From positions 372,001 to 436,000 of the forward strand of contig NC_003910.7 of the NCBI RefSeq assembly GCF_000012325.1: a stretch of 64,000 nt of DNA, given 5' to 3'. Below are positions 14,355 through 24,541 of this stretch, in pieces. Position 1 is the stretch's first letter. Each line of letters opens with the position of its first letter. This DNA is from Colwellia psychrerythraea 34H (GTDB taxonomy: Bacteria; Pseudomonadota; Gammaproteobacteria; Enterobacterales; Alteromonadaceae). The position numbers were made by a program, and so were the translations under genes. The notes under the pieces were generated by a model. That model was given only the letters and a program-made list of their open reading frames with translations, was not told the origin of the DNA and did not search any database.

Positions 14355-14549
14355 TTAATTGTAACCGAGCACGTAACAGCTATTCGCTTCTTGTTCTACA
14401 TATAAGCGTTTTTTAAGTAAGTTAACTGCAAAGTTACTACTGAATTCAACATCAGAGTTGAAAGTAGCTTCCTGAGATAAGCTCTCTTCATTACTTGCTG
14501 TATTTAACTCCTGAGAGGTTTTTGCTTCGTTACGGTTATTCATAATCAC
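14355..14549 (-). CDS. Hypothetical 64-residue protein
   Basis: This acidic, N/E/S-rich N-terminal half is followed by VNLLKKRLYVEQEANSCYVLGYN. No family is recognised. It has its own gap on both sides, and a CCCGAACGGGGGG palindrome lies about 65 bp upstream, so it may be a small regulated gene. The start could also be the second Met. Confidence 0.4.
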   Translation of the reverse strand: MIMNNRNEAKTSQELNTASNEESLSQEATFNSDVEFSSNFAVNLLKKRLYVEQEANSCYVLGYN

Positions 14550-15034
14550 TCTACCTATTGTCGTAATGTGTAGTATTAGCTTATTACTATTTCAGAAGTA
14601 ACTTGATTAATAAATACCCGAACGGGGGGATTACTCACGTTAGTAATGCAATGCCGTTTTAGTAAATCCACCCAGTTCATCTGTTGAAACGAAAGTACTC
14701 CTTAAACACAATTCACACTCATCGAGAGGCATTTTTATGGGTGATTGTGCGTGCAAAAAGATCTATTAAGTTTGATAGGTGTAAAACTTAACGTGTATTG
14801 TTTTGTATTTAACATAAGCTTAAATTGTTATTCAATAGATAAAACAGATTACAGTGCAGATTGTAATCACTCATCCTGCCAGAGTTAATGGAGTAATGCA
14901 GGCATTGTGAAGACTGAACTGGCTTAACAATGTGGTCAACTAAATCGGTTAATGAGCGCGTCCGCTTATTAAGTAATTAGTTTAACTTAATGATACCTAA
15001 CCAAGATGACTTGGATCTGAACTAGTTAAGCTAA
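14550..15034. other. Gene-free region with CCC/GGGG palindrome
   Basis: About 485 bp carry no gene. TACCCGAACGGGGGGATTA at 14615-14633 resembles the CCC-n-GGGGTA blocks near the amine-catabolism genes. The DUF3422 gene's promoter must lie in the right part. Confidence 0.5.
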
Positions 15035-16432
15035 GTGACGAAAATAAGAGGAAGTAGATTGGAACTTTTTACCGCGAATGAGAGTCCGGAAAAACTGGGG
15101 ATAGGCAAAGCTAATATCTTGATTCAACCGAATCATAAAGCGTATGGCCAACTGAATAAACATGCCTATTTCAGTCAAAGTTATGCCGATTTACATGCTA
15201 GACCGTTTCCTGTTTCAAATGTACCACTTCGCGTTTCACAAGTTTGCTTTCTTCATCAAGAGGGTGATAGTCAAGCCGTTGAATTAGCTCACTTACATGA
15301 GTTATGTCATCGATATAGCGTCAATCCTCCTTTAGCCAATGCATCGTGTTTTTACCAAAAAATGGGTGAATACGAAATTAGGTGGGAGCGCCATACAGAA
15401 TTTAGTAGTTACACCTTTTTAATACATGACAGCGGATTGAAACCTTTTGACTGCCCACCTGTAGCGCTAGTACCCATTGATTGGCTTGAGGGGATATCAG
15501 GTGAGTTAATTGCTGCCGTTCATATTGATGCGTTAAGTGAAGGAAGCGTGACCTTAGAAAGAGATCATTTACGTCAATATTTTGAGGGACAGCGGTTAAT
15601 GGGCTCTGAATTACATAATGGCGAGGCTATTATACTCAGTGCGTTGCGGTTACATGAGGATAACTTTAACCGAATATTGTTGGTTAATACTAGTTTGAAT
15701 GAATGTCAAAGTGGCCGCGTGCTTAGAGCACTATTAGAGATTGAAGCCTATCGAAATATGACCTTATTGGCTTTTCCGCTTGCACAACAAGTGAGTATCA
15801 AAGTCAGCAAAATGGAATCGCAATTGGCCATGTTGCTCAAGAAGCAAAAAGATATTAAGTCGTCGAATGATGAGCAGAAACAACTGGCTGAATTGTCAGC
15901 AATGGCCGCTAATATTGCTGAAATCATCGCTAGCTCACGTTATCGCTTTGATGCAGGCAGTGCTTACTATGAAATGGTAAGAAGTCGGTTGGCTGAATTA
16001 GAAGAAAAAGACATTAATGAATTACAGACTTTTAGTGCCTTTATCGACCGACGATTATCTCCGGCATATCGAACCGTACTTGCGGCAAAACGTAGGCTTG
16101 ATGATTTATCGAGTCGAGTCGATCGCGCTAGTGACTTTTTACGCACCCGTATTGATATGGCGATTGAAGCACAAAATCAAGCCTTGCTGACATCAATGGA
16201 TAAAAGGGCGCAGATGCAATTCAACTTACAACAAACAGTTGAAGGGCTTTCAGTAATTATTATGACCTATTACGTACTGGCACTGTGCAAGTATTTATTG
16301 GATGCCAGCAGTAGCCTTGGTTATACATTTAATAGGGAAGTAGCCTTGACGTTGTTGATGCCAATTGTACTTATTAGCGTCTGGATGTTTAGCCGCCGGA
16401 TAAAAAATGCAGTACAAAAAATTGCACCCTGA
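15035..16432 (+). CDS. DUF3422 family membrane-anchored protein
   Basis: This 465-residue protein matches the DUF3422 pattern: LHARPFPVSNVPLRVSQVCF near the N terminus, a central region with coiled-coil character (residues 250-400), and two C-terminal membrane helices (about 403-425 and 434-452) followed by a short cytosolic end. The biochemical role of the family is unknown. The GTG start has no strong ribosome site. Its position inside the amine cluster may be accidental. Confidence 0.75.
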   Translation: MTKIRGSRLELFTANESPEKLGIGKANILIQPNHKAYGQLNKHAYFSQSYADLHARPFPVSNVPLRVSQVCFLHQEGDSQAVELAHLHELCHRYSVNPPLANASCFYQKMGEYEIRWERHTEFSSYTFLIHDSGLKPFDCPPVALVPIDWLEGISGELIAAVHIDALSEGSVTLERDHLRQYFEGQRLMGSELHNGEAIILSALRLHEDNFNRILLVNTSLNECQSGRVLRALLEIEAYRNMTLLAFPLAQQVSIKVSKMESQLAMLLKKQKDIKSSNDEQKQLAELSAMAANIAEIIASSRYRFDAGSAYYEMVRSRLAELEEKDINELQTFSAFIDRRLSPAYRTVLAAKRRLDDLSSRVDRASDFLRTRIDMAIEAQNQALLTSMDKRAQMQFNLQQTVEGLSVIIMTYYVLALCKYLLDASSSLGYTFNREVALTLLMPIVLISVWMFSRRIKNAVQKIAP

Positions 16433-16513
16433 TTGAAATAATCTATTGGTTAACAATGAAATAAGTTCGTTATTTATACAGTTGTAAATAGAGTTTTGAA
16501 TGGTTTGGTTTGT

Positions 16514-16534
16514 GTACTCCCCTAAAGGGGGTAC
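16514..16534. promoter_or_regulatory. Candidate operator before the aldehyde dehydrogenase
   Basis: ACTCCCCTAAAGGGGGTAC is a near-perfect palindrome 57 bp before the start codon. It shares 16 of 23 positions with the block at 20391. A LuxR-type regulator encoded downstream is the natural candidate to bind it. Confidence 0.5.
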
Positions 16535-16590
16535 TTAACTTGATAGGGCTAGCATAGTCTAAGTTATTATTTTTATAGCGGGATCAAAAA

Positions 16591-18012
16591 ATGTATACAT
16601 ATAACAAGCTCTATATTAATGGTGACTGGCAATTGCCAAACACTGAAGACACCATTGATGTGATCAATCCGGCTAACTCAGAACTTTGCGCTAAAACACC
16701 CAGTGCATCAATTGCAGATGTTGATAAGGCAATAGCAGCAGCAAAATATGCATTTGCGCAATGGTCAGCAACAACACCAGCAGAGCGAAGTCAGTTAATT
16801 ACTGCTATTGCTGATGAAATGCAAAATAGAATAGATGATTTTGCGAGTGCTATATCTACCTCTATGGGCTGTCCTAAACATCTTGCTTTTGATATTCAAG
16901 TGCAAGGCGCGATCGACGCCTTTAGAGGTTATGCCGACATGACGTCTTATGTTGATGAATCATCAACAGAACATGGCGTGATGCAATGTCATTCCGCAGT
17001 TGGTGTTTGTGTTTTAATCAACCCATGGAATTACCCGTTATCTCAACTCGTTGGAAAGATAGGCCCAGCATTAGCAACTGGTTGCACTATTGTTGCTAAA
17101 CCCGCAGAACAAACGCCTTTGCAAGACCTTATTTTGGCTGAAATCTTCGACAAAGTTGGCGTACTTGCTGGCGTGTTTAACGTAATTACCGGTTATGGTT
17201 TCAAAATTGGTGAGCATTTATGTTCACACCCTGACGTTGATATGGTTTCGTTTACTGGCTCTACAGGAGCGGGTATTAAAGTTGCTCAAGCGGCGTCAAC
17301 AACAGTTAAACGTGTTTGTCAGGAACTTGGTGGAAAATCTCCGTTTATTATCACTGACGATGCAGATTTAGCTGCAGCTGTTCGATATGGCGTTGAAGAT
17401 GTCATGATTAACTCAGGTCAAACATGCTGTGCATTAACTCGTATGTTAGTACCTGAATCACTTTATCAACAGGCGATTGTAATCGCCAAAGCCGTAGCAG
17501 AAGAAAATGTGGTTGGTGACCCACAAGACGAAAACGTTACCATGGGGCCTTTGAGCTCGTCCTTACAACAAAAAAGAGTTTTAGACTATATCAATATTGG
17601 TATTAAAGAAGGTGCTGAACTTGTAACCGGTGGACCAGAAATCCCCGCTCGATTACAACAAGGTGCTTACGTAATGCCAACTATTTTTACCAATGTAACC
17701 AATGACATGACCATAGCACAAGAAGAAATATTCGGACCTGTGTTATGTATGATCCCTTATTCAGACGAACAAGAAGCAATTAAAATTGCCAATGATACTG
17801 TCTTTGGGTTGTCGTCTGGTGTTTTTGCAAAAGATGCAAATGCTGCACTACAAATAGCTCGAAAAATCCGTGCTGGACAAAGTTATATTCAAGGCACTTA
17901 TTTCAACTCTCATGCACCGTTTGGTGGCTTTAAACAGTCAGGAAATGGCCGTGAATGGGGTGTTGAAGGATTACGCGAGTTTATTGAAGTGCAGTCTATA
18001 ATTATAACTTAG
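16591..18012 (+). CDS. NAD-dependent aldehyde dehydrogenase
   Basis: This 473-residue enzyme of the ALDH superfamily oxidises an aldehyde to the acid. The cofactor loop is FTGSTGAG (221-228), the general base Glu245 in QELGGKS, and the catalytic Cys279 in INSGQTC. The C-terminal dimer segment is PFGGFKQSGNGREWG. An APC permease follows after 8 bp, so they form an operon. In this context the substrate is probably an aminoaldehyde from amine oxidation (for example 4-aminobutanal or 4-guanidinobutanal). That is inferred from neighbours. Confidence 0.9.
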   Translation: MYTYNKLYINGDWQLPNTEDTIDVINPANSELCAKTPSASIADVDKAIAAAKYAFAQWSATTPAERSQLITAIADEMQNRIDDFASAISTSMGCPKHLAFDIQVQGAIDAFRGYADMTSYVDESSTEHGVMQCHSAVGVCVLINPWNYPLSQLVGKIGPALATGCTIVAKPAEQTPLQDLILAEIFDKVGVLAGVFNVITGYGFKIGEHLCSHPDVDMVSFTGSTGAGIKVAQAASTTVKRVCQELGGKSPFIITDDADLAAAVRYGVEDVMINSGQTCCALTRMLVPESLYQQAIVIAKAVAEENVVGDPQDENVTMGPLSSSLQQKRVLDYINIGIKEGAELVTGGPEIPARLQQGAYVMPTIFTNVTNDMTIAQEEIFGPVLCMIPYSDEQEAIKIANDTVFGLSSGVFAKDANAALQIARKIRAGQSYIQGTYFNSHAPFGGFKQSGNGREWGVEGLREFIEVQSIIIT

Positions 18013-18020
18013 GGGAAAGT

Positions 18021-19424
18021 ATGAGTGAGCTACATTTACATGAGAAAACGCTTGGAAAAAGGGATATATTTTTATTCTGTATTTCAGCCGTATTATTACT
18101 AGATACCTTAGCTGCTGGGGCCGTAATGGGACCAACAGTTATCTTTTGGTGGGTAATACTGACTATCTTTTTTTTAGTACCTTTCGGTGCTATCAGTACT
18201 GAACTTGGATCAGCTTACCCTGAACAAGGCGGTATTTATGCTTGGGTAAAAAGGGCATACGGCCAAAAAATGGCATCACGAATTAGCTGGTATTACTGGT
18301 CTAATGTTGCCGTTTGGGTACCTGCTATCTTCATTCTTTTTGCGGGCGTATTCTCGCAAATATTCATGCCTGATATGTCGCTAACAGCACAAATCATCAT
18401 GGGTGTGGTACTGATATGGGTTGTGGTTTTTGTTAATATTGTTGCCTTAAATGTGGGTAAATGGATCCCAAATATTGGGGCAGCGATCAAGTTAATTATC
18501 TTTGCATTATTAATTATCGGTGGCATCTTGTATGGCATGGAGCACGGTATAGCAAATGAATTTACCTTAGATACGATGATCCCAAGCACAGAAAATGGCG
18601 GCTTGAGCTTACAATATTTACCTGCAGTTGTTTACGGTATGCTCGGTTTTGAATTAGCCAGTGCTAGTAGCGCTGAAATGAAAGACCCACGTAAAGATTT
18701 ACCTAAAGCTGTTTTCTCATCAATTGCTGTAGTGGTAGGTGCATATATCTTAGCAACTACTGCGATATTAATTGCACAACCTGCTGATAAAGTTGATGTA
18801 GTTGATGGTTTGATGGATACCTTAGGTCAGTTCTTCGGTGGCAGTCCATTGGGTGATGCTTTCGTTGTTGTTCTCGGTGTTGGTGCGCTTTATACCTTCT
18901 TCTCCAATGGTGCAACGTGGGCAATGGGTGCTAATCGTGCAGCAGCAGAAGCGGCTATTGATGATGAATTACCGGCATTGTTTGCGGTTGAATCTAAGCA
19001 TGGTACACCAGTAGGTGCGTCTATATTACTTGGTATTTCTGCTTCAATATTACTGATTTTATATGGTGTGATGGCGGGTAATAACGAAGATTTATTCTGG
19101 TCTTTATTTGCTTTTAGTGGTGTTATTTTTATGTTGCCTTACGTCGCTGTGTGTACAGCATTTGTTAAAATACGTGAAACGCATATTGGTATTAATGGCA
19201 AAATTGCAGAGGATGGCACGTTTAGATTTCCAGGTAGTCCTAAATTTGTAAAAACTTGCGCCTATCTTTGTGCCGCCATATTAATGGTAACGATAACGTT
19301 ATTTATTTATGTACCAGGCGAGGGTGTTGCTTGGGAAGTATTATGGGGTGCCATTGGTGTTATCATAATGGGTGAAGTAGTTACCTATCGTGGCATGAAA
19401 AAAATGAAAACAGCTACAGTGTAA
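18021..19424 (+). CDS. APC-superfamily amino acid/amine permease
   Basis: This 467-residue inner-membrane transporter has about 12 helices. The first helix segment carries the APC pattern (LLDTLAAGAVMGPTVIFWW), and GAISTELGSAYPEQGGIYAWVKRA follows. It shares an operon with the aldehyde dehydrogenase and probably imports the amine or amino acid degraded by the cluster. The substrate is not readable from sequence. Confidence 0.88.
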   Translation: MSELHLHEKTLGKRDIFLFCISAVLLLDTLAAGAVMGPTVIFWWVILTIFFLVPFGAISTELGSAYPEQGGIYAWVKRAYGQKMASRISWYYWSNVAVWVPAIFILFAGVFSQIFMPDMSLTAQIIMGVVLIWVVVFVNIVALNVGKWIPNIGAAIKLIIFALLIIGGILYGMEHGIANEFTLDTMIPSTENGGLSLQYLPAVVYGMLGFELASASSAEMKDPRKDLPKAVFSSIAVVVGAYILATTAILIAQPADKVDVVDGLMDTLGQFFGGSPLGDAFVVVLGVGALYTFFSNGATWAMGANRAAAEAAIDDELPALFAVESKHGTPVGASILLGISASILLILYGVMAGNNEDLFWSLFAFSGVIFMLPYVAVCTAFVKIRETHIGINGKIAEDGTFRFPGSPKFVKTCAYLCAAILMVTITLFIYVPGEGVAWEVLWGAIGVIIMGEVVTYRGMKKMKTATV

Positions 19425-19455
19425 CCAATATTGGTTTAGGTATTGTAATCGCTTG

Positions 19456-19484
19456 AAACAGCGACTCTTTTGAGTCGCTGTTTT
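19456..19484 (+). terminator. Terminator after the permease gene
   Basis: AAACAGCGACTC-TTTT-GAGTCGCTGTTTT: perfect stem and T tract, separating the ALDH-permease operon from the LuxR gene. Confidence 0.9.
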
Positions 19485-19543
19485 GTTTGTATTTCAAACT
19501 TTACTATTATTAAGTAGAAACTTTTGTTAAGTGCGGTCATTTT

Positions 19544-20368
19544 ATGAAATTAGATAAATATAGTTTAGCGCTAATTGAGCTAACTCAGCATGTTGGTACA
19601 GAGCACTTTTATTCTAAATTGAAAGACTTTTTTAAAATAACTTTTGATTTTGATGAGCTAATTGTTCTGCAATTTCATAAGTCTGCAGATACAAAGTTAC
19701 ATTATCGTTATGGAAATGATGGTAAAAAAAACATGCTGTATGGTGAGGAGTCTTGGCGCTATTTAACACGCTTATATGTACTAGATCCTTTCTACCGAGT
19801 GTTTGCTGATAAAGGGAAAGAGGGCTTTTTTTCTCTAGATGAAATAGCGCCGGATGAGTTTTCAAACAGTTACAGTTCTTACTTTAATTTTTTATCACTG
19901 ACTGATGAGGTAGGTTATCTATTTCCGATAGATAAGGATAATTGTTTACACCTTGATATCTCTCGATTTGGCAATAGTGAGAAGTTCTCGTCTTTGGATA
20001 AAACACTTTTTGCTCAGTTAGTAACCCCCATTCAAAACCTATGTAATAGCCACTTGGCTATGATGGGTGAAAGCAGCGAAACTACCCACTCAAATGTTGA
20101 AAATGTCTTGCTTAATTTCGGTAAAGACATCCTAACCAAGAAAGAATATCAGGTATGCCAACTATTGCTACAAGGGCATTCCACAAAAGCCATTGGCACT
20201 ATTATGACCATTGGCTACGAAACAGTAAAAATGCATAAAAAAAATATTTATAGCAAAACCTTTTTATCAAGCCAGTCAGAACTATTAGCTTTGTTTATTG
20301 ATATTTTACAATCAGAGTCATTAGACAAAGATGTCGATCATTTATCTATTTATGTCGATGGACAATAA
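19544..20368 (+). CDS. LuxR-family transcriptional regulator
   Basis: This 274-residue protein has an N-terminal sensory region of no clear family and a C-terminal LuxR helix-turn-helix (about 200-255): LTKKEYQVCQLLLQGHSTKAIGTIM and YETVKMHKKNIYSK. It lacks a receiver domain. It sits between the permease and the amine oxidase, and CCC/GGGGTA palindromes flank the cluster. It is probably the local activator responding to the substrate or a pathway intermediate. Confidence 0.82.
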   Translation: MKLDKYSLALIELTQHVGTEHFYSKLKDFFKITFDFDELIVLQFHKSADTKLHYRYGNDGKKNMLYGEESWRYLTRLYVLDPFYRVFADKGKEGFFSLDEIAPDEFSNSYSSYFNFLSLTDEVGYLFPIDKDNCLHLDISRFGNSEKFSSLDKTLFAQLVTPIQNLCNSHLAMMGESSETTHSNVENVLLNFGKDILTKKEYQVCQLLLQGHSTKAIGTIMTIGYETVKMHKKNIYSKTFLSSQSELLALFIDILQSESLDKDVDHLSIYVDGQ

Positions 20369-20392
20369 CTCCCACCAATAAATTTTATTAGC

Positions 20393-20408
20393 TACCTTTT
20401 AGGGGGTA
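20393..20408. promoter_or_regulatory. Candidate operator TACCTTTTAGGGGGTA
   Basis: This block resembles the palindrome at 16514-16534. It lies between the LuxR gene and the amine oxidase gene, from which a MITE now separates it by about 270 bp. Confidence 0.42.
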
Positions 20409-20510
20409 TCTAAAAACTCTCATCAGGTTAACTTAGTACTATAAAACTAAGATGGTGTGTACGAGGAGTATTTATAAAAGTAAGGCTTTTATAAATAACT
20501 TACTTTGTTA

Positions 20511-20776
20511 TATACCCGCTCCACTTGAAGATGCTCGTTTCATGAAGTCTGAGCGATTCATAATCAAGGCGTATTTTTTTATTAAGGGCTTTCCCTTAAA
20601 AAGAAATGTAACGCAGAGTATGATTTACTCAGCCTTCCCCAAGGGGCTGGTTTAGAAACGCTTTATGCTGCGTTATTGATTTCGACAATAGAATAACTAT
20701 TTTCTTCAATCAATGCCTTGCCTAAAGGCGTTTCTAATTCCAGCTGAATCATGCATCTTCAAGTGGAACGGGTATA
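20511..20776 (-). mobile_element. MITE family 1, copy b
   Basis: This copy lies opposite to copy a, starting TATACCCGCTCCACTTGAAG and ending TGGAACGGGTATA. It is inserted between the LuxR gene and the FAD oxidoreductase, only 40 bp before the latter's start. Confidence 0.85.
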
Positions 20777-20816
20777 GATACTCACACCAATGTAATATTA
20801 TAGAGGAGTTAGTACT

Positions 20817-22214
20817 GTGCAAGACCAAGCTAAACTAGCATTAGAAAACACGAAATTCACCCCTTTTTGGTTAGACAATCCAGATCGCCCAGCTGCTGAA
20901 GCTCATCTCACAACAGCGATTACCACCGATTTATTGATTGTTGGTAGTGGTTTTACTGGTTTGTGGACGGCGGTACAAGCCAAAGAACAAAACCCTGATC
21001 GAGCAATTGTTGTGATAGAAGCCAATACTGCTGCAATTGGCGCATCAGGTCGTCCAGGTGCTATTTTATCTACTTCGCTAATGCACGGTATGGAAAACTC
21101 TAACCGTTTATTCAAAAATGACATGGAAGAGTTGGAACGTCTCGGTAAAGAGAATATGGATCAGTTCCGTGACACCATTGAAAAATACAATATTGATTGT
21201 GATATTGAATGGACAGGTGAATTAACGGTTGCTGTCGGGAAACATGGCATTGACGATATTGAAGGTGAACATGAGCTGTACGTTAAATTTGGTCACGATG
21301 CCCATTTATTAGATAAAAAACAAATTCAAGCAGAGATTAACTCTCCATTTTTTGAGGGAGGTCTTTGGTCTAAAAAGCGCTCAGGAACTATTCATCCTGC
21401 AAAAATGGCCTGGGGCCTAAAACGCGTTGCAAAAGATCTCGGCGTAGTGTTTTATGAAAATACACCTATGCTGACAAGTAAAACGCGAGGACAACAAGTT
21501 TTTATTAATACGCCTGAAGGCAGTATTACAGCGAATAAAGTTATTTTAGCGACCAACGCATTCACTAAACATAAAAAGAAAATCAGTACACGTGTAGCGG
21601 CCATTCGTGATCGTATTGTGATGACTGAGCCGCTAACTGAAGAGCAGCTTGCCGAGCTAGGTTGGAAAAATAGACAAGGTATTTACGATACTCGAACGCA
21701 GTTAAACTACATGCGCTTAACAAAGGATAATCGTGTCTTATTTGGTGGCCGTTTAGGTTACTTTTTTGATAACGATACCGATCCTGAACATGATAAAACC
21801 CCTGAGCCATTTATTAAACTGGTGGGAATGTTATACAAAACGCTACCCGCATTAAAAGATATTAAAATATCGCATGCGTGGAGTGGGCCTATTGCTTTGA
21901 CAACCAGAATGGCGGTGCATTATCAGTATTATCACGGTGGAAAAATGATCTATGCGGGCGGCTATTCTGGGTTTGGTGTTACCGCAAGTCGCTTTGCCTC
22001 TCGCGTTGCTTTGGCGATTGTTGACGATGTTGATATTCCCGAGCGTAATTTAGAATTTGCCAAAACAGTACCTGCTTGGATCCCACCTGAGCCATTTCGT
22101 TGGATTGGTGCCAAGATCACTATGTATGCATTAGATACCTGTGATGCAAAAGGTGGCTGGAGAATACCTTGGTTAACCCTTGTTGATAAAATGGGCTTCC
22201 CTTTAAAACCTTAA
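20817..22214 (+). CDS. FAD-dependent amine/amino acid oxidoreductase (DAO family)
   Basis: This 465-residue flavoenzyme of the D-amino acid oxidase superfamily resembles PuuB-like gamma-glutamylputrescine oxidases. The dinucleotide-binding loop is LLIVGSGFTGLWTAVQA (38-54) and is followed by the acidic end of strand 2 (VIEAN). A C-terminal FAD motif is MIYAGGYSGFGVTAS. It would oxidise an amine and hand the aldehyde to the ALDH at 16591. The start is GTG with GAGGAG eight bases upstream. The exact substrate is unknown. Confidence 0.83.
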   Translation: MQDQAKLALENTKFTPFWLDNPDRPAAEAHLTTAITTDLLIVGSGFTGLWTAVQAKEQNPDRAIVVIEANTAAIGASGRPGAILSTSLMHGMENSNRLFKNDMEELERLGKENMDQFRDTIEKYNIDCDIEWTGELTVAVGKHGIDDIEGEHELYVKFGHDAHLLDKKQIQAEINSPFFEGGLWSKKRSGTIHPAKMAWGLKRVAKDLGVVFYENTPMLTSKTRGQQVFINTPEGSITANKVILATNAFTKHKKKISTRVAAIRDRIVMTEPLTEEQLAELGWKNRQGIYDTRTQLNYMRLTKDNRVLFGGRLGYFFDNDTDPEHDKTPEPFIKLVGMLYKTLPALKDIKISHAWSGPIALTTRMAVHYQYYHGGKMIYAGGYSGFGVTASRFASRVALAIVDDVDIPERNLEFAKTVPAWIPPEPFRWIGAKITMYALDTCDAKGGWRIPWLTLVDKMGFPLKP

Positions 22215-22245
22215 GCTATTTATAAGTAACGCTAAAGCGCGACTG

Positions 22246-22268
22246 TGATCACCTGAACTAGGTGATCA
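22246..22268 (+). terminator. Hairpin after the oxidoreductase gene
   Basis: TGATCACCT-GAACT-AGGTGATCA: perfect 9-bp arms followed by only three T, so a weak terminator at best. Confidence 0.45.
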
Positions 22269-22270
22269 TT

Positions 22271-22290
22271 TAAGTTATAATATATCGTTA
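22271..22290. promoter_or_regulatory. Zur-box-like sequence before ppaC
   Basis: TAAGTTATAATATATCGTTA agrees with the gammaproteobacterial Zur consensus AATGTTATAnTATAACATT at about 14 of 18 positions. It lies 73 bp before the start codon. The site is weaker than the one before the MerC gene. Confidence 0.3.
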
Positions 22291-22362
22291 AGCACTGCGT
22301 GATGAGCATACACAATCCATAGTTATTTTGGTAGAATGGAATAATTTAAGGAGAGCACTTTT

Positions 22363-23286
22363 ATGCCCAATTACGTTGTAGGACACAAAATACCTGATTC
22401 AGATTCTATCTGTTCAGCTATCGCATTATCATATTTGAAAACCACTTTAGGCGAGGAAACTGTTCCTGCTCGTCTAGGTGAACTTACCCCTGAAACACTG
22501 TTTATCTTAGACAAGTTTGGCTTTGAACAGCCAGAGCTAAAAACTAGCTATGCTGGCGAAGGTGTTTATATTGTTGATCACAGTGATATTGAACTTGCTC
22601 CTGATGATATTGATCAAGCGACTATCTTAGGTATTATTGATCACCACAAACTTGGTGATTTAACGACGTCTACACCGCTTGAAATATGGGTCCGCCCGGT
22701 AGGCTGTACTAATACAATCATCAAGATGATGTATGATTTTAATAATGTTGAGATCCCGAAAAATATTGCGGGTGCAATGTTATGTGCCATTTTAAGTGAT
22801 ACCGTTATTTTTAAATCACCAACCTGTACAACTGCAGATATTAAATGTGTAGAAGCATTAGCTGAGATTGCCGGTATTGAAGATTTTAAAGAGCTTGGCA
22901 TGGACATGTTTAGAGTAAAATCTGCAGTTGAAGGTACTCCAATTCGAGATCTAGTAAAACGAGATTTTAAAGATTTCAATATGAACGGTCAGAAAGTGGG
23001 TATTGGTCAACTTGAAGTCATTGATTTAGCCGTTTTTGATGACATTAAAGATGCGTTGTATGCTGATATTGCTGAACTTAAAGCTGAGGGTGACCGTCAC
23101 AGTGTTTTCCTACTATTAACTGATATCATGAAAGAAGGTTCAGAGTTATTGATAGCGAGCGATAGTGATACGTTAGCTGAGCAAGCATTTGGTGTTACAC
23201 CAAAAGATGGTAAAGCTTGGTTAGAAGGTGTGTTAAGCCGTAAAAAGCAAGTAGTACCGCCACTACAAGAAATTCTTCTTAAATAG
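22363..23286 (+). CDS. ppaC: Manganese-dependent inorganic pyrophosphatase (family II)
   Basis: This 307-residue cytosolic enzyme splits pyrophosphate to phosphate. It belongs to the DHH phosphoesterases: GHKIPDSDS (7-15), VDHSD (71-75), IIDHHKLG (91-98), and the C-terminal substrate motif SRKKQ (292-296). It is full length with no CBS insert. A perfect AAGGAG precedes the ATG. Family II enzymes prefer Mn or Co over the Mg of the housekeeping Ppa. It is followed by a strong terminator shared with fadA. Confidence 0.95.
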   Translation: MPNYVVGHKIPDSDSICSAIALSYLKTTLGEETVPARLGELTPETLFILDKFGFEQPELKTSYAGEGVYIVDHSDIELAPDDIDQATILGIIDHHKLGDLTTSTPLEIWVRPVGCTNTIIKMMYDFNNVEIPKNIAGAMLCAILSDTVIFKSPTCTTADIKCVEALAEIAGIEDFKELGMDMFRVKSAVEGTPIRDLVKRDFKDFNMNGQKVGIGQLEVIDLAVFDDIKDALYADIAELKAEGDRHSVFLLLTDIMKEGSELLIASDSDTLAEQAFGVTPKDGKAWLEGVLSRKKQVVPPLQEILLK

Positions 23287-23321
23287 TTATAGCAAACGGA
23301 TTAATTTATTTAAGACAATAA

Positions 23322-23348
23322 AAAACCCAGCAACTGCTGGGTTTTTTT
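23322..23348. terminator. Bidirectional terminator between ppaC and fadA
   Basis: AAAACCCAGCA-ACT-GCTGGGTTTTTTT has T tracts on both strands and serves the converging ppaC and fadBA transcripts. Confidence 0.9.
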
Positions 23349-23365
23349 ATGGCGATAATTAAATA

Positions 23366-24541
<1,176 letters not shown>

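Noticed and set aside
20452..20655. Open frame of 67 codons between the LuxR and oxidoreductase genes
   Set aside because: Most of it is MITE copy b.
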